A stretch of DNA of 64,000 nucleotides from Jiangella alba. Its GTDB lineage: Bacteria > Actinomycetota > Actinomycetes > Jiangellales > Jiangellaceae. Positions 27,835 to 38,016 of this stretch are shown here, one piece after another. The first letter of the stretch is position 1; each line of letters starts with the position of its first letter. The notes beneath the pieces are model-generated. The model had not been told where the DNA came from. It saw only the letters and a program-made list of their open reading frames with translations, and made no database searches. The DNA is taken from assembly GCF_900106035.1 (NCBI RefSeq), contig NZ_FNUC01000002.1, forward strand, positions 290,476 to 354,475, read 5' to 3'. The position numbers were made by a program, and so were the translations under genes.

Positions 27835-28847
27835 CCGGAACACTCTCCAGCACGACGGGCGACGTCGCCCGCGGCCGGCTCGCCGGCCCGAAGGTGACCG
27901 CCCTGGGCGGCGGACACGGACTGGCGGCGTCGCTCGCGGCGCTGCGCCGCATGGCGGGCCGCCTGACGGCCATCGTCACCGTCGCCGACGACGGCGGCTC
28001 CAGTGGCCGGCTGCGTGAGGAGCTGGGCGTGCTGCCGCCCGGCGACCTCCGCATGGCGCTGGCCGCCCTCTGCGGCGACGACGACTGGGGGCGCACGTGG
28101 GCGCGGGTGCTGCAGCACCGGTTCCTCAGCGGGGGAGAGCTGCACAACCACGCCGCCGGCAACCTGCTCATCGTCGCCCTGTGGGAGCTGCTCGGCGGCC
28201 ACGTCGAGGGCCTCGACTGGGTCGGCCGGCTGCTCGGCGCCCAGGGCCGGGTGCTGCCGATGGCGCTCGTCCCGCTGACCATCGAGGCGCTGGTCGGCCG
28301 CCCGGCGGCGGAGCCCGGCGCGCCGCGTGAGGTCTTCACCGTCAGCGGCCAGCACGAGGTGGCCACCACCGACGGCGACATCGTCGCCGTCTGCCTCGTC
28401 CCGGACAACCCGCCGGCCTGCCCCGAGGCGCTCGAGGCCATCGCCGACGCCGACTGGGTGGTGCTCGGCCCCGGCTCCTGGTTCAGCAGCGTCGTGCCGC
28501 ACCTGCTGGTCCCGGAGATCCGCGACGCGCTCGTGACGACGTCCGCGCGCCGGGCCGTCACGCTGAACCTGTCCGAGGAGGGCGGCGAGACCACCGGCTT
28601 CACCCCGGAGATGCACCTGGAGGTGCTCGGGGCGTACGCGCCGGACCTGCGCCTCGACCTCGTCATCGCCGAACGGCGCTCCTGCACCGACGAGAAGCTG
28701 CTGCGCCGCATCGCCGGCGAGATGGGCGCCGAACTCGTCGTCGCCGACGTCGCGAAGGGCGACGGCACCGCCCAGCACGACCCCGTCCGGCTGGGCCGCA
28801 CCTACGCCCAGACGCTCGGCAGCAGCGGCATCGGCCCCTGGCACTGA
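27831..28847 (+). CDS. yvcK: YvcK family UDP-GlcNAc-binding (gluconeogenesis factor) protein
   Basis: 338 residues with the family signatures GGGHGLAASLAALR at 26-39, TVADDGGSSGRLREELGVLPPGDLRM, and NHAAGNLLIVAL. YvcK/CuvA binds UDP-N-acetylglucosamine and is needed for proper cell-wall synthesis and growth on gluconeogenic carbon sources. It is cytoplasmic, often in a patterned distribution. Its ATG overlaps the rapZ stop (ATGA), so the two are translationally coupled. Length is normal. Confidence 0.95.
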   Translation: MTGTLSSTTGDVARGRLAGPKVTALGGGHGLAASLAALRRMAGRLTAIVTVADDGGSSGRLREELGVLPPGDLRMALAALCGDDDWGRTWARVLQHRFLSGGELHNHAAGNLLIVALWELLGGHVEGLDWVGRLLGAQGRVLPMALVPLTIEALVGRPAAEPGAPREVFTVSGQHEVATTDGDIVAVCLVPDNPPACPEALEAIADADWVVLGPGSWFSSVVPHLLVPEIRDALVTTSARRAVTLNLSEEGGETTGFTPEMHLEVLGAYAPDLRLDLVIAERRSCTDEKLLRRIAGEMGAELVVADVAKGDGTAQHDPVRLGRTYAQTLGSSGIGPWH

Positions 28848-29354
28848 CGTCGCTCGTTGCCTGGCTGCCGTTCGCGGCGTTGCTGCCGTTCGCCGCTGTG
28901 CGGCAGTGGGCCGTCCCCCTGCTGCCCATTTTCTTAGCCGTGTACGCGCGCCTCAAGTCCGCGCCCCTTGTGGTCGGCGTTCGCCGTTCCCGTTGCTCGT
29001 TGCCCGTTGGCCGGTCTTCGATAGCGGGAGTCGCGTTCCGGGCGCTGGTTCAGGCTGTCCGCGTGGTTCTGGCTATCGAAGTCGGCCCGGGGCGTCGGCC
29101 TCACTCGCGTGGCGGGCACTTCACCCGCCGTGGCGCCGGATGACGGTCGTCGGCGGCTGTGCGGTCCTGGCGCGAGTGGGATGCACCAGGCGCGCGTGAA
29201 GTGAGGCTCGGGCGTGCCCAGACGGCCCCCGCGCCCCTGATGGGGGACGGCGGACCTGCCGCTTCGGCGAACCGTCACGAGCCGGCGAATGGCCGCCCGT
29301 CCGGCATGCAGCGACCGTGACCGGACGGACCCTCCGGTGTGGCAGGATCACGGC
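28848..29354. other. 507-bp non-coding spacer before whiA with inverted repeats
   Basis: No gene is evident. It holds an 18-bp tandem (GCTGCCGTTCGCGGCGTT-like, two copies at ~28866-28901), a 10-bp inverted repeat CTTCGATAGC (29016-29025) / GCTATCGAAG (29071-29080) around a 45-nt loop, and further GTGAAGTG-type dyads near 29110-29205. One could be a structured leader or part of a terminator for yvcK. It ends with the whiA -10. Confidence 0.5.
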
Positions 29355-30335
29355 ATGGCGATGACAGCATCCGTGAAGGACGAGCTGGCTCGCCTCGAGG
29401 TGACAAGGACGTGCTGCCGTAAGGCTGAGGTGTCGTCGCTGCTGCGCTTTGCCGGTGGCCTGCACATCGTCAGTGGGAAGATCGTCATCGAGGCCGAGTT
29501 GGATACGGGGGTCGCGGCCCGCAGGCTGCGACGTGACATAGCGGAGGTGTTCGGCCACGACAGCGACCTCGCGATGGTCGCGGCCGGTGGGCTGCGCAAG
29601 GGCAGCCGCTACGTCGTGCGCGTGGTGCGCGACGGCGAGCGGCTGGCGCGGCAGACAGGGTTGATCGACGCCAGCGGGCGGCCGGTCCGCGGGCTGCCGC
29701 CGCAGGTGGTGAACGGGGCCGACCACGACGCCGAGGCGGCGTGGCGGGGCGCGTTCCTCGCCCACGGGTCCTTGACGGAGCCCGGCCGCAGCTCGGCGCT
29801 GGAGGTGACCTGCCCGGGGCCCGAGGCGGCGCTGGCGCTGGTCGGTTCGGCCCGGCGGCTGGACATCTCGGCGAAGGCGCGCGACGTCCGGGGCACCGAC
29901 CGCGTGGTGGTCCGCGACGGCGACGCCATCGGCGCGCTGCTGACCCGGCTGGGCGCGCACGACAGCGTGCTGGCCTGGGAAGAGCGGCGCATGCGCCGCG
30001 AGGTGCGGGCCACGGCGAACCGGCTGGCCAACTTCGACGACGCCAACCTGCGCCGGTCGGCCCGGGCGGCCGTCGCGGCGGGGGCGCGGGTCGAGCGGGC
30101 GCTGGAGATCCTCGGCGAGGACGTCCCCGACCACCTGCGCCAGGCCGGGCTGCTGCGGCTGGAGAACAAGCAGGCCAGCCTCGAGGAGCTGGGCCAGCTG
30201 TCCGACCCGCCCATGACGAAGGACGCGGTGGCCGGGCGCATCCGCCGGCTGCTCGCCATGGCCGACCGCAAGGCCGCCGACGACGGCGTCCCCGACACCG
30301 AGGCCAGCCTCACGCCGGACATGCTCGCTCCGTGA
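29355..30335 (+). CDS. whiA: Sporulation/cell-division regulator WhiA
   Basis: 326 residues. The N-terminus [37 protein letters not shown] starts the LAGLIDADG-homing-endonuclease-like domain (~1-215). A C-terminal HTH (~240-310, [23 protein letters not shown]) binds DNA. In Streptomyces WhiA acts with WhiB to turn on division genes; in other bacteria it influences division and chromosome segregation. ATG 29355 agrees with family starts. CAGGAT at 29343-29348 lies 6 nt upstream, consistent with leaderless mRNA. A conserved cluster partner of rapZ and yvcK. The next gene overlaps its stop. Confidence 0.96.
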   Translation: MAMTASVKDELARLEVTRTCCRKAEVSSLLRFAGGLHIVSGKIVIEAELDTGVAARRLRRDIAEVFGHDSDLAMVAAGGLRKGSRYVVRVVRDGERLARQTGLIDASGRPVRGLPPQVVNGADHDAEAAWRGAFLAHGSLTEPGRSSALEVTCPGPEAALALVGSARRLDISAKARDVRGTDRVVVRDGDAIGALLTRLGAHDSVLAWEERRMRREVRATANRLANFDDANLRRSARAAVAAGARVERALEILGEDVPDHLRQAGLLRLENKQASLEELGQLSDPPMTKDAVAGRIRRLLAMADRKAADDGVPDTEASLTPDMLAP

Positions 30336-31024
30336 GCGACGCCGGGCCGCCGGCCGGGCCGGACGCGTGGGCGATGCAGATCGTCGTCCACCTGCCCCGG
30401 CCCGGCTCGCCGGAGGGCGACCCGCCCACCCGGCGGGCGCTGCTGGAGGCGGTCGCGTCGGCGGTCGGCCGGCTGGTCGCGGCCGGGTACGCCGACGACG
30501 CCGACCCGGAGTGGGCGGCGGCGTTGCGTCAGTACGAGGACGGCTGGATCCGCAAGGTGGTGCGCCGCGCCCGCGGCGTGCACTGGCAGCGGGTCCAGCC
30601 GCTGCCCGGCGTCGGCGTGACGCACGACGGCGCGCGGGTGCGGGCGCTGCTGCCCGGCCCGGTCGGCGAACTGCCCGACGAGGTGCGCCGGCTGCAGGTC
30701 GGCGGCACCGACGTCGAGGACGAGGCGGCCGCGGGGGAGCGCGACGACGAAGACCCCGCAGCGCTCGCCGTCGCCCTCAACCCGGCCGCCACGATGACGG
30801 CGGGCAAGGCGGCCGCCCAGGCCGGGCACGCCGCCCAGCTCGCCTGGCATGCGCTGCCGGCGGACCGGCGGCGCGAGTGGACGACGGCCGGCTGCCCGGT
30901 CCGCGTCGTGACAGTGCCGCCCGCCGGGTGGCGGGCGGCACTGGTCCGGTCCGGGGTGGTGGTGCGCGACGGCGGCCTGACCGAGGTCACCCCCGGCACC
31001 ACGACCGCCGTCGCGTGGTGGTGA
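30332..31024 (+). CDS. PTH2-type peptidyl-tRNA hydrolase-like protein
   Basis: 230 residues. The C-terminal ~95 residues ([32 protein letters not shown], then [21 protein letters not shown]) match the PTH2 fold, with the conserved G-K-x-x-A-Q-x-G-H-A-A pattern that binds tRNA. In active enzymes this domain recycles peptidyl-tRNA. The N-terminal half ([24 protein letters not shown] onward, with a [15 protein letters not shown] stretch) is not classical PTH2 and makes this longer than the usual ~115-120 residues. GTG 30332 overlaps the whiA stop (GTGA), so expression is coupled. It is convergent with the flotillin gene, 3 bp apart. Activity is plausible but unproven. Confidence 0.72.
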   Translation: MSDAGPPAGPDAWAMQIVVHLPRPGSPEGDPPTRRALLEAVASAVGRLVAAGYADDADPEWAAALRQYEDGWIRKVVRRARGVHWQRVQPLPGVGVTHDGARVRALLPGPVGELPDEVRRLQVGGTDVEDEAAAGERDDEDPAALAVALNPAATMTAGKAAAQAGHAAQLAWHALPADRRREWTTAGCPVRVVTVPPAGWRAALVRSGVVVRDGGLTEVTPGTTTAVAWW

Positions 31025-31027
31025 ACG

Positions 31028-32563
31028 TCAGGGCTGCGGCACGGTGACGCCGTCGACCCCGTCGGACGAGGCGGACGAGCCGTTGAGGCGGCCCACCGCG
31101 CCCGACGCGGCGCTCTTGATCAGCTCGTCGAGGTCCAGGCCGGTCGCGTTCTTCAGCATCTCCAGCGTCTGGACGACGTTGTCGGTGACCTGACGCGGCA
31201 GCGAGCTGACGCCGTCGGACGACACCACCGTCAGCTTGTCGATCGCGCCGATCGGGGCGGACACCTCGCGGGCGATCGTCGGCAGCACCTCCACCAGCAT
31301 CTGGAGCACGGCCGCCTCGTTGTAGTGCGCGAACGCCTCGGCCCGCTTGTCCATGGCCTCAGCCTCGGCGTGGCCGCGGGCGAGGATCGACGACGCCTCG
31401 GCGTCACCCTCGGCGCGGACGGCTTCGGCCTCGGCGAGCCGGCGGGCCTTCTCGGCCTCACCGCGCTTGGCGCCCTCGATCGCCTCGGCCTCGGCCAGCG
31501 CGGCGCGGCGAGCCTTCTCCGACTCACCGACCAGCCGGGCCTCCTCGGCGCGGCCCTCGGCGGCGGCGATGGCCGCGGCCTTGCGCGCCTCGGCCTCGGC
31601 GATGTCGGAGTTCCGCTTGCCCTCGGCCTCCTGCTCGACGCGGTACCGCTCGGCGTCGGCGGGCTTGCGCACCTGGGTGTCCAGCTGCCGCTCGGTCAGC
31701 GCCGCCTGGCGGACGGCCACCTTCTCCTGCTCGGCGAGGATCGCCTGGTCCTGGTCGGCCTGGGCGAGCGGGCCGGACGCGGCCGCCCGCGCCGAGGCGG
31801 CGTCGGTCTCGGCCTTGATCTCGGCCTGCCGCAGCGCCAGCCCGCGCTGCGCGACTGCGATCTCCTCCTCGGCCAGGATGCGGGCCTGCTCGGCGGCCTG
31901 CCGGGCGTTGGCCTCGGCGATGGCCGCCTCCTGCCCGATGCGGGCGGCCTCGGGCCGGCCGAGGTCGGACAGGTAGCTGCCGTCGTCGGTGATGTCCTGG
32001 ATCTGGAAGGTGTCGAGGACGAGGCCCTGGCCGGTCAGCGAGTTCTCCGACTCGTCGGCCACACGCTGGGCGAACGCGGCGCGGTCGCGGATGATCTGCT
32101 CGACGGAGAGGCCGCCGACGATGGAGCGCAGCGCGCCGGCCAGCACCTCCTGCGTGAACGTCTCGACCTCTTCCTGCTGGGTGAGGAAGCGCTGCGCGGC
32201 GGCCCGGATCTGGTCCTCGTTGCCGCCGACCTTGACGATCGCGACGCCCTCGACGTTGAGCTTGACGCCCTGGCCGGACACGGCGCCGCGGATCTGCACC
32301 GACAGCCGCCGGCTGGAGAGGTCGAGGATGTGCAGCTTCTGCACGAACGGGATGACGAACGTCCCGCCGCCCATCACGACACGCTGGCCGGACAGGTCGG
32401 TCGAGATGATGCCGGTCTCCGGGTTGCGGACGGCCTTGCCGCGCCGTCCGGTGACGATGTACGCCTCGTTCGGGCCGGCCACCTTGTAGCGGCTGGTGAT
32501 GAGCAGGACGATCAGGACCAGGAGGACGATGAGGCCGATGACGGTGATGGTCGTCTGATTCAA
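31028..32563 (-). CDS. Flotillin / SPFH domain protein
   Basis: 511 residues. One N-terminal membrane helix (ITVIGLIVLLVLIVLLITSRY) is followed by an SPFH/band-7 domain (~30-200) and a long Ala/Glu-rich coiled coil (~205-410). The C-terminal part holds EVLPTIAREVSAPIGAIDKLTVVS, typical of FloT-like proteins. Flotillins form oligomeric scaffolds in ordered membrane microdomains. TTG 32563 is preceded by GGGGAGA seven nt away. It follows the NfeD-like gene by 25 bp, the usual nfeD-floT pairing. Confidence 0.93.
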   Translation of the reverse strand: MNQTTITVIGLIVLLVLIVLLITSRYKVAGPNEAYIVTGRRGKAVRNPETGIISTDLSGQRVVMGGGTFVIPFVQKLHILDLSSRRLSVQIRGAVSGQGVKLNVEGVAIVKVGGNEDQIRAAAQRFLTQQEEVETFTQEVLAGALRSIVGGLSVEQIIRDRAAFAQRVADESENSLTGQGLVLDTFQIQDITDDGSYLSDLGRPEAARIGQEAAIAEANARQAAEQARILAEEEIAVAQRGLALRQAEIKAETDAASARAAASGPLAQADQDQAILAEQEKVAVRQAALTERQLDTQVRKPADAERYRVEQEAEGKRNSDIAEAEARKAAAIAAAEGRAEEARLVGESEKARRAALAEAEAIEGAKRGEAEKARRLAEAEAVRAEGDAEASSILARGHAEAEAMDKRAEAFAHYNEAAVLQMLVEVLPTIAREVSAPIGAIDKLTVVSSDGVSSLPRQVTDNVVQTLEMLKNATGLDLDELIKSAASGAVGRLNGSSASSDGVDGVTVPQP

Positions 32564-32588
32564 CTGTGGATCTCCCCGTTGGAGCCCG

Positions 32589-33074
32589 CTACAGGCGGGC
32601 GACGGACACGGCGGTGGGCGAGAGCACGCCGACGACCGTGACCGCGGCCCCGGTCTCGATCGTCTCGACGGCTCGGGCGTTCAGGCGGGTGAGATGGCCG
32701 CCGACGCTGACGTTGACCACCCCGAAGCCCGCCTCGGGAATGGTCGAGACCACGACGCCGTCGTAGCCGACGATGTCGGACGTACGCGGCGTCTGGTCGG
32801 TGGCGCCGTTCTTGAGCAGCCGGGTGAGCCAGGCGGTGAGCCCGGCGACGAGCACACCGGCGACCACGCCGAGCCCGAGCGTCGCCGGGGTGCCGAGGTC
32901 GGCGGACTGCGCCAGCGACGCGCAGAACCCGAACGCGGACACGAACGCGGCCGCGGCGGCGCTGGAGAACCAGTCGCCGCCGACGTGGAGGACTCCGTCG
33001 AGGAACTCGCCGGCCAGTAGTGACACCAGCAGGAAGGCGAGCCCGGCGAAGCCCAGGACGAGATAGATCGTCAC
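32589..33074 (-). CDS. NfeD-like short membrane protein
   Basis: 161 residues with about three to four membrane segments (IYLVLGFAGLAFLLVSLLAGEF; SSAAAAAFVSAFGFCASLA; LGVVAGVLVAGLTAWLTRLL) and a C-terminal beta-barrel OB-like domain (GYDGVVVSTIPEAGFGVVNVSVGGHLTRLNARA, then VTVVGVLSPTAVSV). This is the short NfeD form without a ClpP-like protease, which partners flotillins. GTG 33074 has GGGGG upstream. It forms an operon with the flotillin gene. Confidence 0.82.
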   Translation of the reverse strand: MTIYLVLGFAGLAFLLVSLLAGEFLDGVLHVGGDWFSSAAAAAFVSAFGFCASLAQSADLGTPATLGLGVVAGVLVAGLTAWLTRLLKNGATDQTPRTSDIVGYDGVVVSTIPEAGFGVVNVSVGGHLTRLNARAVETIETGAAVTVVGVLSPTAVSVARL

Positions 33075-33193
33075 CCGTTGATCCCCCTACCGGCCGCGCG
33101 GACGGCCCGATGGTAGCGGGTGCCGCTCGCGGGCACGACGACGGTACTAGCATGCGGATGACGGGCCACTCAACGTTTCCGGCAGCGATGCCC

Positions 33194-34276
<1,083 letters not shown>

Positions 34277-34281
34277 GCGTG

Positions 34282-35484
34282 ATGAGGGGAATCGACGAGC
34301 TGGGGGACCTGCGCGGTCAGCGGGTCCTCCTCCGCTCCGACCTCAACGTGCCGGTAGAAGGGGTTGCCGGGGCGTCCGTGATCACTGACGACGGCCGGGT
34401 GCGCGCGTCGGTGCCGACCATCCAGAAGCTGCGCGAGGCCGGCGCCCGGGTCGTCGTCATGGCGCACCTGGGCCGGCCGAAGGGCACGCCCGACGCGCAG
34501 TACTCGCTCGCGCCGGTGGCGAAGCGGCTGGGTGAGCTGCTCGGCACCGAGGTCGCGTTCGCCACCGACACCGTCGGCGAGAGCGCGCGGAAGACCGTCG
34601 CGGCACTGGCCGACGGCGAGGTGGCGCTGCTCGAGAACCTGCGCTTCGACGCCCGCGAGACCAGCAAGGACGACGCCGAGCGCGGCGCCTTCGCGGCCGA
34701 GCTGGCCGAGCTGGGCGACGTGTTCGTGTCCGACGGCTTCGGCGTCGTGCACCGCAAGCAGGCCAGCGTCTACGATCTCGCCCAGGCGCTGCCGCACGCG
34801 GCCGGCCTGCTGGTCCAGGCCGAGGTGCAGGCGTTCGCGAAGGTCCTCGTCGACCCCGAGCGCCCGTACGTCGTCGTGCTCGGCGGCTCGAAGGTCTCCG
34901 ACAAGCTGGGCGTCATCGACAACCTGCTCGAGAAGGTCGACCGCCTGCTCATCGGCGGCGGCATGGCGTTCACGTTCCTCAAGGCCCAGGGCTACGAGGT
35001 GGGCGGCTCGCTGCTCGAGGACGACCAGCTCGGCACCGTCCGCGAGTACCTGGCGCGGGCGCAGGAGCGCGGCGTCGAACTGGTGCTGCCGGTCGACGTC
35101 GTCGTCGCGGCCGACATCAGCGCCGACGCCGCCACGTCCGTGGTGCCCGCGTCGGCCATCCCGGCCGACCAGAAGGGCCTCGACATCGGCCCGGCCACCA
35201 TCGAGCTGTTCCGCGGCAAGCTGGCCGACGCGAAGACGGTGGTCTGGAACGGCCCCATGGGCGTGTTCGAGCTGACCCCGTTCGCCGAGGGCACTCGCCA
35301 GGTCGCCGTCGCGGTCTCCGAGGTCACCGGCACCAGCGTCGTCGGCGGCGGCGACTCCGCGGCCGCCGTGCGGCAGCTCGGCCTCGACGAGGGCGCGTTC
35401 ACGCACATCTCGACCGGCGGCGGCGCCTCGCTCGAGCTGCTCGAGGGCAAGGAACTGCCCGGCCTCACCGTCTTGGAGTCCTGA
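34282..35484 (+). CDS. pgk: Phosphoglycerate kinase
   Basis: Transfers the acyl phosphate of 1,3-bisphosphoglycerate to ADP. About 400 residues, full length. Family motifs: [14 protein letters not shown] near the N-terminus, [37 protein letters not shown] and the nucleotide-site GGGDSAAAV followed by [18 protein letters not shown]. The gene begins 5 bp after gap; GTG 34279 immediately before ATG 34282 is an equally possible start. No SD is visible, so translation probably depends on coupling to gap. The stop overlaps the tpiA start (TGATG). Confidence 0.96.
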   Translation: MRGIDELGDLRGQRVLLRSDLNVPVEGVAGASVITDDGRVRASVPTIQKLREAGARVVVMAHLGRPKGTPDAQYSLAPVAKRLGELLGTEVAFATDTVGESARKTVAALADGEVALLENLRFDARETSKDDAERGAFAAELAELGDVFVSDGFGVVHRKQASVYDLAQALPHAAGLLVQAEVQAFAKVLVDPERPYVVVLGGSKVSDKLGVIDNLLEKVDRLLIGGGMAFTFLKAQGYEVGGSLLEDDQLGTVREYLARAQERGVELVLPVDVVVAADISADAATSVVPASAIPADQKGLDIGPATIELFRGKLADAKTVVWNGPMGVFELTPFAEGTRQVAVAVSEVTGTSVVGGGDSAAAVRQLGLDEGAFTHISTGGGASLELLEGKELPGLTVLES

Positions 35485-36269
35485 TGGCGACGAAGACCCG
35501 CCGGCCGCTCATGGCCGGCAACTGGAAGATGAACCTCAACCACCTCGAGGCCATCGCGCTGGTGCAGAAGCTCGCCTTCTCGCTCAACGACGACGACCTC
35601 GAGAAGGTCGAGGTGGCGGTGCTGCCGCCGTTCACCGACCTGCGGTCGGTGCAGACGCTGATCGACGCCGATCGCTACAACATCGCCTACGGCGCGCAGG
35701 ACCTCTCCCAGCACGCCTCCGGCGCCTACACCGGCGACATCTCCGGCGCCATGCTGGCGAAGCTGGGCTGCACGTACGTCACCGTCGGCCACTCCGAGCG
35801 GCGCGAGTACCACGGCGAGACCGACCAGCTGGTGGCGGCGAAGATCAAGGCGGCCTACCAGCACGAGCTGACGCCCATCCTGTGCGTCGGCGAGCCGCTG
35901 GAGGTCCGTCAGGAGGGCCGGCACGTCGAGCACACGCTGGCGCAGCTCGACGGCGCGCTCGAGGGCCTGGGCGCGGAGCAGGCGGCGACCATCGTCGTCG
36001 CGTACGAGCCCGTGTGGGCCATCGGCACCGGCGAGGTCGCCACGCCCGACGACGCGCAGGAACTGGCGGCGGCCATCCGCGAGCGGCTGGCGAAGCTGTA
36101 CAGCGCCGAGCTCGCGGCGGGCGTCCGCATCCTCTACGGCGGCTCGGTGAAGGCGGCGAACGTCAAGCCGATCATGGAGCAGCCCGACGTCGACGGCGCG
36201 CTGGTCGGCGGCGCGAGCATCAACGCCGACGAGTTCGCGCTGATCGCCCGGTATCACCGCAACCCCTGA
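35484..36269 (+). CDS. tpiA: Triosephosphate isomerase
   Basis: Interconverts glyceraldehyde 3-phosphate and dihydroxyacetone phosphate. 261 residues, a TIM barrel with Lys15 (AGNWKMN), catalytic His103 (GHSERRE) and catalytic Glu175 ([11 protein letters not shown]), then the phosphate-binding GGSVKAAN and GGASI. ATG 35484 overlaps the pgk TGA by one base. Third gene of the glycolytic operon; secG follows after 173 bp with its own promoter. Confidence 0.97.
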   Translation: MATKTRRPLMAGNWKMNLNHLEAIALVQKLAFSLNDDDLEKVEVAVLPPFTDLRSVQTLIDADRYNIAYGAQDLSQHASGAYTGDISGAMLAKLGCTYVTVGHSERREYHGETDQLVAAKIKAAYQHELTPILCVGEPLEVRQEGRHVEHTLAQLDGALEGLGAEQAATIVVAYEPVWAIGTGEVATPDDAQELAAAIRERLAKLYSAELAAGVRILYGGSVKAANVKPIMEQPDVDGALVGGASINADEFALIARYHRNP

Positions 36270-36351
36270 GCAGGACCGTCGTGTCCCCGTCGTCCGGCCC
36301 GTCGCATCGGCCGGGGGCGGGGACATGATCATTCACAGCGACCAGGTACCA

Positions 36352-36381
36352 TTCGGCACGACGGGCCCGAACGCGTAGTCT
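36352..36381 (+). promoter_or_regulatory. Candidate secG promoter
   Basis: TTCGGC (36352-36357), 18 nt, TAGTCT (36376-36381), giving a predicted leader of ~55 nt before GTG 36443. Confidence 0.45.
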
Positions 36382-36442
36382 TGGACCGTGCGCCCGGCGC
36401 TCGCCGGCCCCCGCCGATCCGGAAGGACGAAGGCACACCACC

Positions 36443-36673
36443 GTGGAACTGGCATTCTCGATTCTGCTGGTCGCGACCAGCGCGTTGCTGATCCTGCTGG
36501 TGCTCATGCACAAGGGCAAGGGCGGCGGGCTGTCCGACATGTTCGGTGGCGGCGTGTCCTCCTCGCTGGGCGGGTCCTCGGTGGCCGAGCGCAACCTCGA
36601 CCGCCTCACCGTCGCGCTCGGCCTGGTCTGGGCCGCTGCCATCATCGCGCTCGGCCTGCTGAACGCCAGCTAG
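36443..36673 (+). CDS. secG: Preprotein translocase subunit SecG
   Basis: A 76-residue inner-membrane accessory subunit of the SecYEG channel. It has two transmembrane helices (ELAFSILLVATSALLILLVLM and LTVALGLVWAAAIIALGLL) flanking the conserved HKGKGGGLSDMFGGGVSSSLGGSSVAERNLDR loop, which is cytosolic and strongly diagnostic. The start is GTG 36443. Location between tpiA and rbpA matches other actinobacteria. Confidence 0.95.
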   Translation: MELAFSILLVATSALLILLVLMHKGKGGGLSDMFGGGVSSSLGGSSVAERNLDRLTVALGLVWAAAIIALGLLNAS

Positions 36674-36693
36674 CAACCTCAGGGAGGACGCAC

Positions 36694-37035
36694 GTGGTCG
36701 GAGGCAACGCGATCCGTGGCAGCCGGGTGGGCGCCGGCCCCATGGGCGAGGCAGAACGCGGCGATTCCGCACCACGCCGCAAGGTGACGTACTACTGCGA
36801 GCACGGGCACGAGAGCTCGCCCAGCTTCGCCGCCGAGGCCGCCATCCCCGAGTCGTGGGACTGCATCCGCTGCGGGCTGCCGGCCAGCCAGGACCGCGAG
36901 CACCCGCCGGCCGCGCCGCGCACCGAGCCGTACAAGACGCACCTCGCGTACGTGAAAGAGCGGCGCAGCGACGAAGACGGCGCCGCCATCCTCGAAGAGG
37001 CCCTGCAGGCGCTGCGCAAGCGCCGCTCGCTCTAA
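36694..37035 (+). CDS. rbpA: RNA polymerase-binding protein RbpA
   Basis: A 113-residue actinobacterial transcription factor that binds the principal sigma factor and RNA polymerase and stabilises open complexes. Visible are the N-terminal tail GNAIRGSRVGAGPMGEAERG (promoter-contacting basic segment), a zinc-type core with YYCEHGHESSP and CIRCGLPA, and the sigma-interaction C-terminus PPRTEPYKTHLAYVKERRS-like (here PRTEPYKTHLAYVKERRSD). GTG 36694 has GGGAGGA five nt upstream. It overlaps the converging WYL gene by 4 bp at their stops. Confidence 0.95.
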   Translation: MVGGNAIRGSRVGAGPMGEAERGDSAPRRKVTYYCEHGHESSPSFAAEAAIPESWDCIRCGLPASQDREHPPAAPRTEPYKTHLAYVKERRSDEDGAAILEEALQALRKRRSL

Positions 37036-37976
37036 CCCTCGTTCTGCTCCAGGAACGCCCGGGCTGCGCGACGCACGTCGTCGCGCAGCTCACGTGGTTC
37101 CAGCACCACCACGTCGCCGGCCAGCCCGAGCAGGTAGGCGCGCGTCTCGTGCGCCGACTCGAACGTCATGGCCACCTCCTGCCAGCCGTCCGCGCCGTCG
37201 GTCACGGACTCCATCACGGCGTTGCGGGCCCACCGCAGCCGGCTGGAGGCGTGGCCGCGCACGCGCAGCCGGACCGGGTAGCGGCGCAGCCCGGCGAAGT
37301 AGCGCTCGCTGCTGTCGTGCCAGTGCGCGGCGAGGTCGAAGCCGGGCGGACGACGGAACCGCTCGCCCGTGGGCTCCGCGTGGGCGATGCGCCTGACCCG
37401 GTAGGTGCGGTAGTCGTCGTCCTTGCGGGCGACGAGGTACCAGGACCGCTTCTTCGCCACCAGCCCCAGCGGCTCGACGTCGACGGCGCCGGGCGCGCTG
37501 CCGTAGCGCAGCCGCACCCGGGTGTCGTCCCACACCGCCCGGCGCAGCACCGCCAGCCACGGCGACGGCTCGCGCGCCTCCATCCAGTCGGCGTGGTCGA
37601 CCAGCACCCGTTCGCGGGCGAGGTCGGCCTGCTCGCGGGCATGCGCCGGCACCGTCGCGAGCAGCTTCGCCTCGGCCGTGCCCGCGGCGGCGTCGAGCCC
37701 GAGGTCGGCCAGCACGTGCGCCGTCGACGCGACGAACAGGGCGGCGGTCTCGGCGGGGGAGAGGCCCGTCAGCCGGGTGCGGTAGTCGGCGGCCAGTGAC
37801 CAGCCGCCGGCCCGGCCGCGGTCGGCGTAGACGGGGAAGCCCGCCGCGCTCAGCGCGTCGAGGTCGCGCTGCACCGTGCGCGTCGACACCTCCAGCCGCC
37901 GGGCCAGCTCGCCCGCCGTCAGCCGGCCGTGCGTCTGCAGCAGCAGGACGACCTGGACGAGGCGTTCGGCGCGCAT
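37032..37976 (-). CDS. WYL domain helix-turn-helix transcriptional regulator
   Basis: 314 residues. An N-terminal DeoR-like HTH (~1-60: LVQVVLLLQTHGRLTAGELARRLEVSTRTVQRDLDAL) is followed by a WYL domain at ~140-240 (LRYGSAPGAVDVEPLGLVAKKRSWYLVARK), which binds ligands or nucleic acid, and a WCX-like C-terminal domain. The WYL triad is present as W-Y-L in KRSWYLVA. It is divergent from the DinB-ankyrin gene, with a perfect dyad between them. The effector is unknown. Confidence 0.9.
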   Translation of the reverse strand: MRAERLVQVVLLLQTHGRLTAGELARRLEVSTRTVQRDLDALSAAGFPVYADRGRAGGWSLAADYRTRLTGLSPAETAALFVASTAHVLADLGLDAAAGTAEAKLLATVPAHAREQADLARERVLVDHADWMEAREPSPWLAVLRRAVWDDTRVRLRYGSAPGAVDVEPLGLVAKKRSWYLVARKDDDYRTYRVRRIAHAEPTGERFRRPPGFDLAAHWHDSSERYFAGLRRYPVRLRVRGHASSRLRWARNAVMESVTDGADGWQEVAMTFESAHETRAYLLGLAGDVVVLEPRELRDDVRRAARAFLEQNEG

Positions 37977-37979
37977 CTG

Positions 37980-38008
37980 CCTAATATGACAGACGGTGTC
38001 CTATTAGG
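37980..38008. promoter_or_regulatory. CCTAATA / TATTAGG operator-like palindrome
   Basis: A perfect 7-bp dyad, CCTAATA (37980-37986) and TATTAGG (38002-38008), separated by 15 bp. It fills the 40-bp divergent gap between the WYL regulator and the DinB-ankyrin gene and is A+T-rich against its surroundings. It probably overlaps both promoters (for example TAGGGT, 38005-38010, for the rightward gene). Confidence 0.5.
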
Positions 38009-38016
38009 GTCCTACG

